Counted from the stretch's first letter, positions 30,837 through 40,119 are shown. The stretch: DNA of 64,000 bases from Chlamydiales bacterium (GCA_024233395.1 JACKPR010000002.1:496001-560000); one strand, 5' to 3'. The notes: a model not told the origin generated them from the sequence alone. Translations and numbers: made by a program.

Positions 30837-32244
30837 TTTAGAAAAAATTGGTCCAGCCACATACCGTGTTCCACAAGAAGAAGGGATGCATGTTCCAGGC
30901 CTTTTGATTGCAACAAAAGCCTTGATCGAAGAAATGGAAATCGAACGCCCACTTGAACAAGTTAAAAATGTGGCTCATCTTCAAGGGATCGTTGGCCATA
31001 GTATTGCAATGCCCGATATTCATTGGGGTTATGGATTTCCTATCGGTGGGGTTGCTGCAATGGATGCAAAAAATGGAGTGATCAGCCCAGGTGGTGTCGG
31101 ATATGACATTAACTGTGGCGTTCGTCTTGCTTTGATTCCGATTCCTTTTAAGGATATTAGTGAAAGGCAAAAAGAAGACCTCATTCATAAAATCTATTCT
31201 CTTGTTCCATCGGGTGTCGGTCGAGGACAAAGAGGAAAGAAAAAACTCTCTGAAAAAGACTATCGCTCTCTCGCAACAATGGGTGCAAAATGGTCGATTG
31301 AACAAGGGTTTGGATTTTCTCAAGATTTAGAACATACAGAAAGTCATGGATATATTGCAGGAGCCGATCTTTCATGCGTGTCAACCCATGCAAAAGAACG
31401 GGGTGCCGATCAACTAGGAACCATTGGATCTGGAAACCATTTTGTTGAGATTGGGCAAATTGATGAGATTCTTTTGGATGAAATCGCCAATGAATGGAAC
31501 GTTGAAAAAGGGCTTACTTATGCATTGATCCATTCAGGTTCTCGAGGATTTGGGCATCAGGTTTGTCAAGATACCCTGGATGCTTTTATCAAAAAAGAAT
31601 ACCACAAAGGACTTCCTGATAAACAACTCGTTGCAGCACCTCTCAATAGCCAAGATGGGAAAAACTACTTTGCCGGAATGGCAGCCGCTGCAAACTTTGC
31701 CTTTAATAACAGACAACAAATTCTCCACGAAGTACGACATGCTTTTCAACAAACCTTTTCGATCAATCCAGAAGAGGTTCGCCTCCTTTATGATGTCTGT
31801 CACAACATTGCAAAGTTTGAAAAGCACAATGGAACAAAAGTTTGTGTTCATCGAAAAGGGGCCACACGTGCTTATGGTCCCGGTGCTGAAGAACTCATGC
31901 CTCTCTTTAAAAAAACAGGTCAACCCGTTTTAGTTCCTGGAGATATGGGGCGCGCGAGTTATCTTTTAGTTGGCCAAGGAAATCCCCTGACTTTTTGTAG
32001 CTCCTGCCACGGTGCAGGGCGTGCACGGAGTCGAGTTCAATCCTTAAAGTCATGGTCTGGAAAAGATTTAATTGAATATATGCGGAAACAAGATGTCATC
32101 GTAAAAGCAACATCTCACCGAACCATTGCTGAAGAAATGCCCGATGCTTATAAAAACGTCGATGCTGTCACTGAAGCAGTAGAAGAGGCGGGGCTCGCTA
32201 AACGAGTCGCCCGCCTCCGGCCACATCTAGTCCTTAAAGGTTAA
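30829..32244 (+). CDS. rtcB: RNA-splicing ligase RtcB
   Basis: This 471-aa protein carries RtcB signatures: GGVGYDINCGVRL (metal-ligand cysteine and substrate loop), LGTIGSGNHFVEIG, IHSGSRGFGHQV, and CSSCHGAGRARSR with the histidine that becomes guanylylated (His394). RtcB joins 2',3'-cyclic phosphate or 3'-phosphate ends to 5'-OH ends using GTP and Mn. The ATG at 30829 overlaps the archease-fusion stop by 8 bp (a TTG at 30826 is less likely). The gene ends 4 bp into the convergent beta-helix gene. Together with its neighbour it forms a two-gene RNA healing and sealing operon, which would repair tRNAs cleaved by toxins or stress. Confidence 0.97.
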   Translation: MSNLEKIGPATYRVPQEEGMHVPGLLIATKALIEEMEIERPLEQVKNVAHLQGIVGHSIAMPDIHWGYGFPIGGVAAMDAKNGVISPGGVGYDINCGVRLALIPIPFKDISERQKEDLIHKIYSLVPSGVGRGQRGKKKLSEKDYRSLATMGAKWSIEQGFGFSQDLEHTESHGYIAGADLSCVSTHAKERGADQLGTIGSGNHFVEIGQIDEILLDEIANEWNVEKGLTYALIHSGSRGFGHQVCQDTLDAFIKKEYHKGLPDKQLVAAPLNSQDGKNYFAGMAAAANFAFNNRQQILHEVRHAFQQTFSINPEEVRLLYDVCHNIAKFEKHNGTKVCVHRKGATRAYGPGAEELMPLFKKTGQPVLVPGDMGRASYLLVGQGNPLTFCSSCHGAGRARSRVQSLKSWSGKDLIEYMRKQDVIVKATSHRTIAEEMPDAYKNVDAVTEAVEEAGLAKRVARLRPHLVLKG

Positions 32245-34034
32245 GGAAAATCACAGATATAGCTTTGATCATTCACATGCGTGACTGGATTTCCAGTACT
32301 GTTGATCACATGAGAAATTTCTCCGTGTCCATCTAAGAAAACAGAAACAGAGTTGGTGAAGTGGATGCCACTTCCAGTAGGCGTTTGGATAGCGGACTGA
32401 GCAGCCACAGGATGGTCCCTAAAATAGCAATAGACACCAACACCCCATGCTTGGTGATTCTGCACAGAGTCACCAACTTTATAGGAAATGCCACTATATG
32501 AAGGTTCCACATCATAAGGATACTCAGACTGGTAGAAGTAAACCCTTCCATTTTCTCCATTCCACTCAGTGATATTCCCTAATGTATGCTCAGAAGCAAG
32601 ACCATACATTATAACATCGTCACCATTCACTTGAATACCGGTTGTACAAGGATTTTCTCCATTGACAACCCTACCGGCAACTGTGTGGTCTGCACGCCAC
32701 ACCCATAGGTTATCGCCAATGACATTACCGTTATTGATCACAACCATCTGCTCAGCTCCCACAGGGTGAGTTGCTGGATCATAAGGACCTCCTACTCTTG
32801 CAAAGCAGTCATAAAGAAACCCAGGATTGTTAGCATCCCCAGCATATCCTTTTTGACCCCATTCTAAGAGTGTTGAAATCCCTGTTGTTCCCGCTTGAAG
32901 TAACACTCCAGCAATTCTTACACCATCAACATTACCAACCGTAATGCAAGGGCTCGGAGTTGTGGCTCCATGACAAGAAGCTGTTGAAGCAATCAATGTA
33001 GGAAACCCGATTCCTAAGATAATCGTGTTTGGTTTGGTTACCTGAATGCTATCCGTTAAGGTATAGTTTCCAGGACATAAAACGATATGTAAACCCTCAG
33101 CCAACTTTCCATTAATCACATCAGCAGAATCCTTTTCAGTCGCTACATAAACATTATGGAAATCAATTTGGTCAACATTGTCATAATCCTTTGTCTCACC
33201 CACTTTATTGGTTTCTAGTTTAGGAACCATTAAGTAATAGCGATCAGAAGCATTGTCATACATAATATAAGGCTTTTCAGCGATCACAGGCGTTTCTGCA
33301 ACTGTTGTATATGGAGCTCCATTTTTATTGCTGCAGTGAGAGGGAGGAGCATTCGTACAACCTACAAAAACCATATTCCAATTTCCATCATGCCAACTTC
33401 CCATGTAGGAGTTTCTAGTTAACCATTGCTGTTGCGTTCCTGAAAAAATAGCACCATTCACATGACAATCTGCCATAAATCCACCACTTGAGAATCCTGC
33501 TAAATGATAAGGATTGGGACAGGTTGAATCTACATATTCATAAAGACACAAGTCTCCATCAACAAAAACGCGACGCATCGGAGCTGCTTGTGAAACAGCC
33601 CAAAGCATAGAAACTTTACCATTCCAAGTTTTGGAAGGCTTCGTGTAGAAATTTTCTGCACTACGCCAAAAGTTATCAAGAGCACCAACCGAATAGCAGA
33701 AGTTCCCATTCTCAGAAGTAACCGTGCTAATCGTTGTATCCTTTGGGGCTTTTCCTAAACCAATAATGGAAGTATAAAATCCAACATTCACATTTAGCGT
33801 ATGAACACCTGGCTCAAATAAAATCGCATACCGATCATTACTAAACTCACCAGGTGTTGGTTCACCTGCTTTTGTTGCATGTCCTCCATTTACACTAAAA
33901 ACCTTATCTACCTTCTCCTGGGCATAAGGATCATCCGTTTTCAGAACAATCACATTATCAGGCCACACCGGAGGGTTAGGCTCCAGTGAAAAAAGCTTCA
34001 CCGAAGCTAAAAGACAGAGAATAAACCATTTCAT
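32241..34034 (-). CDS. Secreted right-handed beta-helix protein
   Basis: This 597-aa protein has a signal peptide (MKWFILCLLASVKLFSL). Its repeated short strand/turn units are typical of a right-handed beta-helix: an initial YAILFEPGVHTLNVNVGFYTSIIGLG unit, then VILCPGNYTLTDSIQV-like and TKPNTIILGIGFPTLIAS units, a second helix block with VRIAGVLLQAG, GDNLWVWRADH and IQVNGDDVIMYGLASEHT. The pattern is that of GH55/pectate-lyase-3-like exported proteins, often mis-annotated as coagulation-factor or adenylyl-cyclase proteins. Many cysteines suggest disulfides. AAGGAG lies 6 nt before the ATG, and a 15-bp palindrome abuts it. A role in glycan binding or degradation at the host interface is possible; catalytic residues could not be assigned. 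Confidence 0.7.
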   Translation of the reverse strand: MKWFILCLLASVKLFSLEPNPPVWPDNVIVLKTDDPYAQEKVDKVFSVNGGHATKAGEPTPGEFSNDRYAILFEPGVHTLNVNVGFYTSIIGLGKAPKDTTISTVTSENGNFCYSVGALDNFWRSAENFYTKPSKTWNGKVSMLWAVSQAAPMRRVFVDGDLCLYEYVDSTCPNPYHLAGFSSGGFMADCHVNGAIFSGTQQQWLTRNSYMGSWHDGNWNMVFVGCTNAPPSHCSNKNGAPYTTVAETPVIAEKPYIMYDNASDRYYLMVPKLETNKVGETKDYDNVDQIDFHNVYVATEKDSADVINGKLAEGLHIVLCPGNYTLTDSIQVTKPNTIILGIGFPTLIASTASCHGATTPSPCITVGNVDGVRIAGVLLQAGTTGISTLLEWGQKGYAGDANNPGFLYDCFARVGGPYDPATHPVGAEQMVVINNGNVIGDNLWVWRADHTVAGRVVNGENPCTTGIQVNGDDVIMYGLASEHTLGNITEWNGENGRVYFYQSEYPYDVEPSYSGISYKVGDSVQNHQAWGVGVYCYFRDHPVAAQSAIQTPTGSGIHFTNSVSVFLDGHGEISHVINSTGNPVTHVNDQSYICDFP

Positions 34035-34044
34035 CTCAGACTCC

Positions 34045-34059
34045 TTAACTTTGAGTTAA
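34045..34059. promoter_or_regulatory. 15-bp palindrome directly before the beta-helix gene
   Basis: TTAACTTTGAGTTAA (6-3-6) ends next to the AAGGAG Shine-Dalgarno of the gene starting at 34034. It is the reverse complement of the palindrome at 2753-2767 upstream of the XRE regulator. The position suits repression at or near the ribosome-binding site or just downstream of a promoter. Confidence 0.4.
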
Positions 34060-34097
34060 TGATGCCCTGAAATAATATTTACCTCTTTTCGATTAAG

Positions 34098-34113
34098 TCA
34101 ATAAATTTATTGA
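34098..34113. promoter_or_regulatory. 16-bp perfect palindrome in the intergenic region
   Basis: TCAATAAATTTATTGA is a perfect 16-bp palindrome in the 194-bp region between divergent genes at 34034 and 34229. It is a candidate operator; no second copy was found. Confidence 0.3.
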
Positions 34114-34228
34114 TCTCTCTGATTGAGAAAGCTCTCCTTTTATTTAGAGTTAGAATTTTTTCTCTATTTATTCTTTTCCCAAAAAAGTTTATCCTATTCG
34201 ACAAATCAAATTCACGAGGAGTATTTAA

Positions 34229-35746
34229 ATGGATGCATTGGCTATAGCTTCTGAACGAAGACGTTCGCAAGAACATTTGATCCAAATCGTCGATTCATCT
34301 CAATATACTTCTAGACTTGTAATCTTTATTGATAGAACACTAGTTCAAGGAATATCTGCTGTAGAAACAACTTGTCATCTTGTTGGAAGAAGAATTCTTC
34401 AAGGAACCTGTGTAACAGCGAGTTTCATTGGTAGAATTCCTTTTATCCCCTTAAGCATAGCATATGCAGGTAGTAATGCTGTTTACGGAGGGTTTCTAGC
34501 TTATGGATCCACAGCATCTTTTGGATCTCTTGTAGCTTATTCGTTCCTAAAAATTATCGACTCACAAATGAGACCTCTAACACCAGAAGAACATTATCTT
34601 CTTCATACACGGATTGGTCCAACTGCAAAAAAAGTCATTTTAGTCTTTGGCCTTCTTTTAGGCGTTGGAACACAAATCCCTTTCGCAATACTAGCTTATA
34701 AATATAACAAAGCTTCAACCCTTAATCCTGGTAGATATCTCATGCCTGCAATGGTTATTGCAATCGATTCATGGGTTTCCACTTTTTCAGGATATATGGG
34801 ACTTAGAGCAATTGGTGAAAAAAGAGCACGTACATCTTACGAAAAAGATTTAGATGCTATCCGAGGAAAAATGTTAGGGTTTATTGAAGAGAATCAAGAA
34901 CTTTTTACCATTGCAAATCGCGAAACTCAATTAGGCTTTGTAGAAGCTTATCAAAGAATCAAAGCTGTTCATGAATCTGGTGATCGTGTCAACCAGTTTT
35001 ACACCCTTTGTACTAGAAGAATCTCCTCCGTAAACCTTACTCCTCCTTTGTGGGCAAAAGTTGCAGATACTATCATTAAAGGATATGGTTACATTTGTGC
35101 TGCATGTAACATTGGCACAATGGGCTATGTTGCATACCTTGGAACTAAAGTTGTCGGTTTAGATGTTGTTGTAACCGTCCTGTACTGTGGAACAGCTCTT
35201 TATCTTAATACAACAGCAATTCCTGCAACTGCGTCAAAACTCTTTAACCTCGCAAAAAGCCTCTTCACCTGCAGTTACAGACCAACGCTTGGAGATCAAC
35301 TTTCACCCAAATTATCGTTTATTCTAAAAGCTCTTACCCTTTCTACAGCAAGCTTATCTTACGGTATGGCAATGCAAGTGAGCGAAGATTATTATGAAGA
35401 TCATGAATGGTTAAAAATCTGTATGGAAGTTACTCTCACATCTGCAACAACCTTTCTCGTGTCTATGGCAATGCTCACAATTGCTGATGATATTGTTGAA
35501 ACAACAGTTGAAAAATTTGGATCAGAAGAAGAAAAACAGATTCTCGAAGTTTATCAAAAAATGAGACATTTTCACGCCATTCTTGCAGCTAGCCCCTTCC
35601 TAGACTTTGCCATGCAAATTAGAGCTATTCCAGCAGATGCTCTAGCTGTTTTAATGGAAAAGACTGATATTACTCTTGAAAACCTCGATGAATATATCCG
35701 TACCCACCTTCCTCAACACAATGCATCAACCCCATTACTCGAATAA
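34229..35746 (+). CDS. Multi-pass membrane protein of unknown function
   Basis: I do not recognise this 505-aa protein. It has about six or more hydrophobic segments: SFIGRIPFIPLSIAYAGSN, FLAYGSTASFGSLVAYSFL, KVILVFGLLLGVGTQIPFAIL, YLMPAMVIAIDSWVSTF, VVGLDVVVTVLYCGTALYL and MEVTLTSATTFLVSMAML. Charged stretches (RARTSYEKDLDAIRGKML, EEEKQILEVYQKMRHFH) lie between them. It begins with a soluble amphipathic N-terminus. The start has GAGGAG about 9 nt upstream. Inclusion-membrane proteins of chlamydiae have paired hydrophobic lobes, and this protein has more, so it is more likely an inner-membrane or unusual inclusion protein. No motif of a known transporter is seen. Confidence 0.6.
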   Translation: MDALAIASERRRSQEHLIQIVDSSQYTSRLVIFIDRTLVQGISAVETTCHLVGRRILQGTCVTASFIGRIPFIPLSIAYAGSNAVYGGFLAYGSTASFGSLVAYSFLKIIDSQMRPLTPEEHYLLHTRIGPTAKKVILVFGLLLGVGTQIPFAILAYKYNKASTLNPGRYLMPAMVIAIDSWVSTFSGYMGLRAIGEKRARTSYEKDLDAIRGKMLGFIEENQELFTIANRETQLGFVEAYQRIKAVHESGDRVNQFYTLCTRRISSVNLTPPLWAKVADTIIKGYGYICAACNIGTMGYVAYLGTKVVGLDVVVTVLYCGTALYLNTTAIPATASKLFNLAKSLFTCSYRPTLGDQLSPKLSFILKALTLSTASLSYGMAMQVSEDYYEDHEWLKICMEVTLTSATTFLVSMAMLTIADDIVETTVEKFGSEEEKQILEVYQKMRHFHAILAASPFLDFAMQIRAIPADALAVLMEKTDITLENLDEYIRTHLPQHNASTPLLE

Positions 35747-35892
35747 AAATTAAAATTTTATCTATTTCTAAATTGATATAAATTTAATTTTCCCCCTATT
35801 CAATTCACTTATTAATCAGATTTATTATTTATTTTAAAACCAAAAAGTCGTAGAATCTTTTCTCAAACCCACTAAAAAACTATTTTAGCGCC

Positions 35893-37029
35893 ATGGAAAT
35901 TTTAGAAAAAAAAACCCTTCTAAGAAACCTTCCTCTGCTTGATTTTACTGCTGATTATTTTAAAAAAATTGATTTTTCAAGAACCCTTATTATTTGTGTT
36001 CAACATCTCTACTCAACCACATATAATATGTTCGATAAGCTCTTCAAAATGGGCCTAAAACCTAACAATCTCCATATTGTTGGAAAGTGTTATTCCACCG
36101 ATCCTGATGTTTTTGCCCAACTAAAAAAAGATGGTGTCAATGTTTCTCCTCTTTCCAATTACTTTGATAGCCATAGCCCCTATGACATCAACTTTGAAAA
36201 AAAGATCGAAGATTTCTTTGATGAGATCATTCAAAACACCCCCTTAGAATCCTATGAAAAAATTCTCATTTTAGATGATGGAGGATTTCTTTGTAGAATC
36301 GCCAATCGTAAACTCCCAAAGCTTTCAAATATCATTGGAATTGAACAAACCTCTGCAGGCTTTAATCGAATTAAAAGAGAAGGCTCTTTCTTTCCTGTCA
36401 TTAATACTGCCCGGTCCTACGTCAAAATGAAATATGAAAGCCCTATTATCATTAACCTTGCCCTTAAAAAACTGCGCAAAAAAATTGCTCACTTAAAACC
36501 CCAACCAAAAAAAATTCTCATTATGGGCTTTGGAACTCTGGGGCAAGTTGTCTACGATAATCTCCATACCTCATATGATGTTTCTGCTTATGATATCGAC
36601 CCTACAAAAAACACCCTCCCTTCCGACGATCTTCATTCCCACCTCAAAAATTTCGATTTAATCATTGGAGCTACAGGAGAAACCTCTCTTACTTATCAAG
36701 ATTTTTCCTATCTTAAAAAGCCCGTTGTTTTAGCAAGTATCTCATCTTCTGACCGAGAATTTGACGCCGTCCACCTCCGCACAAAAGCCCCTCAAACTTT
36801 TCAATGTCATAAAGATCTTCTCATTGAAAATGTAACTCTTCTTAATTGTGGGTTCCCTATCAATTTTGATAACGATTACCAAACCATCGACACCGATAAT
36901 TTCCAACTTACCCGATCCCTTATCCTAGGCGCAGTTTGTCAAGCCTACAAAACCGATCCCCAAAAGCCTGGCTTTATCGAGCTGGATCTAAACTTCCAAA
37001 AAGCTTTAGAACAAAAACTGGAATTATGA
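35893..37029 (+). CDS. S-adenosylhomocysteine hydrolase-like NAD-binding protein
   Basis: This 378-aa protein resembles S-adenosylhomocysteine hydrolase in pattern but is shorter than AHCY (about 430 aa). ILILDDGGFLC matches the ILDDGGDLT segment of AHCY, GIEQTSAG resembles the GVTEETTTG stretch that follows it, and the NAD-binding GxGxxG motif is ILIMGFGTLGQVVYDNL. FDLIIGATG follows. Residues binding homocysteine are not all preserved, so it may act on another substrate or not be catalytic. The last four bases overlap the start of the SDR downstream (ATGA), so the two are co-translated. There is no methyltransferase nearby. The fold is well supported; the reaction is not. Confidence 0.7.
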   Translation: MEILEKKTLLRNLPLLDFTADYFKKIDFSRTLIICVQHLYSTTYNMFDKLFKMGLKPNNLHIVGKCYSTDPDVFAQLKKDGVNVSPLSNYFDSHSPYDINFEKKIEDFFDEIIQNTPLESYEKILILDDGGFLCRIANRKLPKLSNIIGIEQTSAGFNRIKREGSFFPVINTARSYVKMKYESPIIINLALKKLRKKIAHLKPQPKKILIMGFGTLGQVVYDNLHTSYDVSAYDIDPTKNTLPSDDLHSHLKNFDLIIGATGETSLTYQDFSYLKKPVVLASISSSDREFDAVHLRTKAPQTFQCHKDLLIENVTLLNCGFPINFDNDYQTIDTDNFQLTRSLILGAVCQAYKTDPQKPGFIELDLNFQKALEQKLEL

Positions 37030-37805
37030 CAAAAAAAATCGCACTTATTACAGGAGCCTCCAAGGGGCTCGGCAAAGCTTTAGCAATATCTCTTTCAAAA
37101 AACTATATTGTTTATTCAGGAGTGCGAGACATCAGAAAAGCTCCAAAAGGAACCCTCCCAGTCCATCTCGATCTTACCAAAGAAGAAACCCTTTCAAAAT
37201 CTGTCGACCATATCATCACCCACCATAAAAAAATCGATCTACTTATCCATAATGCAGGCGTCTGCTATGTCGGTCCAGTAGACAGTTTTACTTCAGAAGA
37301 AACTAAACATCAGTTCCAAGTCAATTTCTTTGGCCCGCTAGCACTTACACAACTTATCCTTCCTCATATGCGTCAGGAAAAGTCAGGAAAAATTCTTTTT
37401 ATCAGCAGTATCCGAGCTGTCGACAGCGGCCCTTATATCGGTGTCTATTCTGCTTCCAAAGCAGCTCTTGAAGCTACCGCTTTCGATTGGGCTATAGCCC
37501 TTACTCCCTGGAATATTTCAGTATCTGTCTTCCAACCCGGCCCTATCAATACCGGCATCGAATTCAAACCTGGAACCCACTTCAAAACCTCTCCCTACCC
37601 CCAACTAAAAGACTTTTCTCTCAATCTCCAATCCACACAAGAGGTCTGTAATGCCATTCTTAACCACCTCAATAACCCTACTCCACCATTCCTAGCTCAA
37701 TCTCATCCTAACACAACAGAAGAAGCCGAAAAAATCCTCAACGATCCCTCTGGCAATACCCATTTCAATGCTCAAAAAACCTGGTTCCAAAACCACACAA
37801 ATTAA
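37026..37805 (+). CDS. Short-chain dehydrogenase/reductase
   Basis: This is a 259-aa classical SDR: TGASKGLGKALAISL (NAD(P)-binding TGxxxGxG), LLIHNAGVCYVG (N-A-G), ISSIRAVDSG (catalytic Ser) and YSASKAALEATA (Tyr-x3-Lys). The start at 37026 is preferred because it overlaps the upstream stop (ATGA). A longer frame to 36936 only runs into the SAH-hydrolase-like gene. It probably works with that protein, for example in a redox step on a nucleoside- or ketone-type substrate. The substrate is not readable. It is separated from the downstream transporter by 137 bp. Confidence 0.88.
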   Translation: MTKKIALITGASKGLGKALAISLSKNYIVYSGVRDIRKAPKGTLPVHLDLTKEETLSKSVDHIITHHKKIDLLIHNAGVCYVGPVDSFTSEETKHQFQVNFFGPLALTQLILPHMRQEKSGKILFISSIRAVDSGPYIGVYSASKAALEATAFDWAIALTPWNISVSVFQPGPINTGIEFKPGTHFKTSPYPQLKDFSLNLQSTQEVCNAILNHLNNPTPPFLAQSHPNTTEEAEKILNDPSGNTHFNAQKTWFQNHTN

Positions 37806-37942
37806 TTTATTGTTTTTCCTAGAATAGCTTCTTGCCTTGAATCTACTATAGATCTTTCACTTGACTTCCAAGTCTCTTAAGCTGTATCCAGAATGAATAT
37901 GCAAAAATGTTTTTTATTTATTGCTCGAGTGAGATGAACTGA

Positions 37943-38968
37943 ATGAAACTCCTGAAAAAATATAAAACTTTAGCTCTTTTAGCTGAAAAACATCATCAAG
38001 TTCCTGTTGTAACAACAGAAAAACGACACCTTGGAATTATTTTAACTTTTGTTGGCTGGATGTTATTAGCTTTTTACACTGTCTTTTTTCAAGTTAACAC
38101 CTTAAAACCTGATCAAATTATTTCCAGTTCACTTTCAGAGTTATTCATTGATTTTACAATAGCTCACTTATCTATGGGGCTTTTCTTTTTTTGTTTTTGT
38201 ATCATTAGGGGAAAAAAGTTTCTAAAAGCTAAAGAACCCAAACTTGTCATAACTAGAAGCGCTTTCGCAATCATTAGCCTCTGGTGTTATACCCTTTCTA
38301 GGGTGTGGACTCAAACAGTAGATAATTCGATGCTTTATAGTACCGACGCTTTTTGGGTGGTGCTTCTATTAGCTTTCTTAGGGATTAAAGTGGGAAAAAT
38401 TTCTGTTATCGGCGTTTTAGTAGGACTTGGGGGGGTTTTATATGTATATGCTTATGATCTAAATTCACAATATGACATGATTGGCGGCTTTATTGGAATA
38501 GCCTCAGGACTAACATTAGGTATAATCACGATCATTACAACTTACTTGGTAAAGCAAGATCCTCCAATAAGAATTGGCTTATATCAGTCAGTCTTTGGAG
38601 TAATTTCATCTTTACTTCTAGCAATTGCTTTCGGCCTTCTTGAAGGATGGAAGTTTCCTAATCAAACAACAGTATTGACCATGATTTTTTCTGGTTTTTT
38701 CTTTGGAATGATGTTGTTCTGTATTTGGGAGGCATTCTACTACACCGAAACTTATATCATTGGAGCCATCAGCTTTTTCTTACCTGTTTTTGTTGAGTTT
38801 ATTAATTGGATAGTTACAAAAGAAGTCGTCCCTCTATCTACTATAATTGGATCCATTGTCATCTCTATTGGAGGTCTAATAGTTATTTGTAATTCTTATT
38901 TTAAGGATAAAAGAGTGCATATGAAACATTTTGGAGATGGTGGTGAAGTTTCCAAAATAAAAAAATAG
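37943..38968 (+). CDS. DMT-superfamily (EamA-like) transporter
   Basis: This is a 341-aa membrane protein with about ten helices: LGIILTFVGWMLLAFYTVFF, ELFIDFTIAHLSMGLFFFCFCII, FAIISLWCYTLSRVW, FWVVLLLAFLGIKVG and ISVIGVLVGLGGVLYVYAY, then a second half (GGFIGIASGLTLGIITIITTYLV, SVFGVISSLLLAIAFGLL, MIFSGFFFGMMLFCIWEAFYY, IIGAISFFLPVFVEFINWIV, IIGSIVISIGGLIVICNSY). The duplicated five-helix halves and EamA-like IGxxxxxxG ends fit the drug/metabolite family, which includes nucleotide-sugar and S-adenosylmethionine exporters of intracellular bacteria. It has a long N-terminal cytoplasmic leader (about 30 residues). The substrate is unknown. Confidence 0.75.
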   Translation: MKLLKKYKTLALLAEKHHQVPVVTTEKRHLGIILTFVGWMLLAFYTVFFQVNTLKPDQIISSSLSELFIDFTIAHLSMGLFFFCFCIIRGKKFLKAKEPKLVITRSAFAIISLWCYTLSRVWTQTVDNSMLYSTDAFWVVLLLAFLGIKVGKISVIGVLVGLGGVLYVYAYDLNSQYDMIGGFIGIASGLTLGIITIITTYLVKQDPPIRIGLYQSVFGVISSLLLAIAFGLLEGWKFPNQTTVLTMIFSGFFFGMMLFCIWEAFYYTETYIIGAISFFLPVFVEFINWIVTKEVVPLSTIIGSIVISIGGLIVICNSYFKDKRVHMKHFGDGGEVSKIKK

Positions 38969-38980
38969 CCTCTTTAAAAC

Positions 38981-39937
38981 CTAGAAAACAAACAGAAGAG
39001 AAAAAAAGAGAGAAGAAAAAGCAGGGGTATTTTTTCCAAGAATGGTAAACCAGGCACCTAGGAGCATTCCGCTATTTTCAGAAAAGGTATGTTCGAGTTC
39101 GGGAGCAAGGGTAAACATAGCATTTTCAAGAGGGGTTGTTGGGGAAGTCCCAGGATTGCCTGAGAACCTTCCTTTAAATTGGTATTGGAAATTTGAGTCG
39201 AAAGCAAGAGCCCAACGATTATTGAGATTATATTCACCTGAGCAAAAGGTCGAGATGTAATGCCCAGGGTAAACTGTTCCATTTGTGGTGAGGCTACCAC
39301 CATAAGCGTTTATGCCGGAAACTTGGGTAGGAGCGGGAATGAAGTAACCAGTACTGAAACGCATTTGGTATTTATGTCCGTTATTTAAATCGAAGAGTTT
39401 TTGGAAGGCTAAGTAAAGGCCAGTTTGAAAGGTTCCTTGACCAGTTAGGTCGGTTAGGTATTTATCTGGCTTGAGTTTTTGGTAGTTGCCGGTAGGAAAG
39501 ACCTCTTGAAGAATAATGCGAAAGTCGGGAATCCAGGTACCGGGAACTTCGTTACAGACCTGGAATCCAAGACGAACAGTAGTATCTTGGATATGGACAC
39601 TATATGCTCCCTTGCTAAAATTATTCGTCCATGAGGCGATGATCTCAAGGCCAAGGATGGAACTAATCCCAAGCTGAGCGTCGTAGTAGTTAAAAATAGA
39701 CCAAAGATTCGGTGTGCTTTTTGTCTGCCAGTTATCATTATAGAAACCGTAGGAACATTTCCCGCCAAAGGTAACTTCAAGGGCGGGATGTTCTTTTTCA
39801 GGAGTAATTGCCATAGGTGTGAATAATGGGCCTGTGAACCACTGTTCATAGGGAAAAATTTTTTCATCGGTCATAGCAGCGCTAGCATAAGAGATCGAGG
39901 GAAGAAGAAAGATAAGAATGAGACAGCGGTTAAGCAT
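38981..39937 (-). CDS. Predicted outer-membrane barrel protein
   Basis: This 318-aa protein has a signal peptide (MLNRCLILIFLLPSISYASA) and an N-terminal domain with PYEQWFTGPLFTPMAITPEKEHPALEV. Long amphipathic strands follow: WSIFNYYDAQLGISSILGLEIIASW, TVRLGFQV, RIILQEVFPTGNY, RFSTGYFIPAPTQ and FNYNLNNRWALAFDS-like repeats. It ends in SLLFVF with a terminal Phe. It looks like a transport-type outer-membrane barrel (similar in layout to the metA/phenol-pathway porins), but I cannot name it. It is convergent with the EamA transporter (12-bp gap). Its codons look similar to the window average. Confidence 0.65.
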   Translation of the reverse strand: MLNRCLILIFLLPSISYASAAMTDEKIFPYEQWFTGPLFTPMAITPEKEHPALEVTFGGKCSYGFYNDNWQTKSTPNLWSIFNYYDAQLGISSILGLEIIASWTNNFSKGAYSVHIQDTTVRLGFQVCNEVPGTWIPDFRIILQEVFPTGNYQKLKPDKYLTDLTGQGTFQTGLYLAFQKLFDLNNGHKYQMRFSTGYFIPAPTQVSGINAYGGSLTTNGTVYPGHYISTFCSGEYNLNNRWALAFDSNFQYQFKGRFSGNPGTSPTTPLENAMFTLAPELEHTFSENSGMLLGAWFTILGKNTPAFSSLFFSLLFVF

Positions 39938-40119
39938 TTTTTTTACCTTTATGTAATAAAAGCCAGTATAAATTATTTAAATTAAATATATTCCTTAAGT
40001 TTAAAAAAAACTCAATACTTTTTCATTTCATTAGATTCTTACCACTGTTTGACTTTATTAGACCCATAGAAGATAATTGCTGCCAAGATTAAGTTAAAAG
40101 AAATATTTATGAGGGTTTT

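Noticed and set aside
31534..31923. A 129-codon frame opposite to rtcB
   Set aside because: Shadow of the strongly conserved rtcB coding region; no start signal and no domain.
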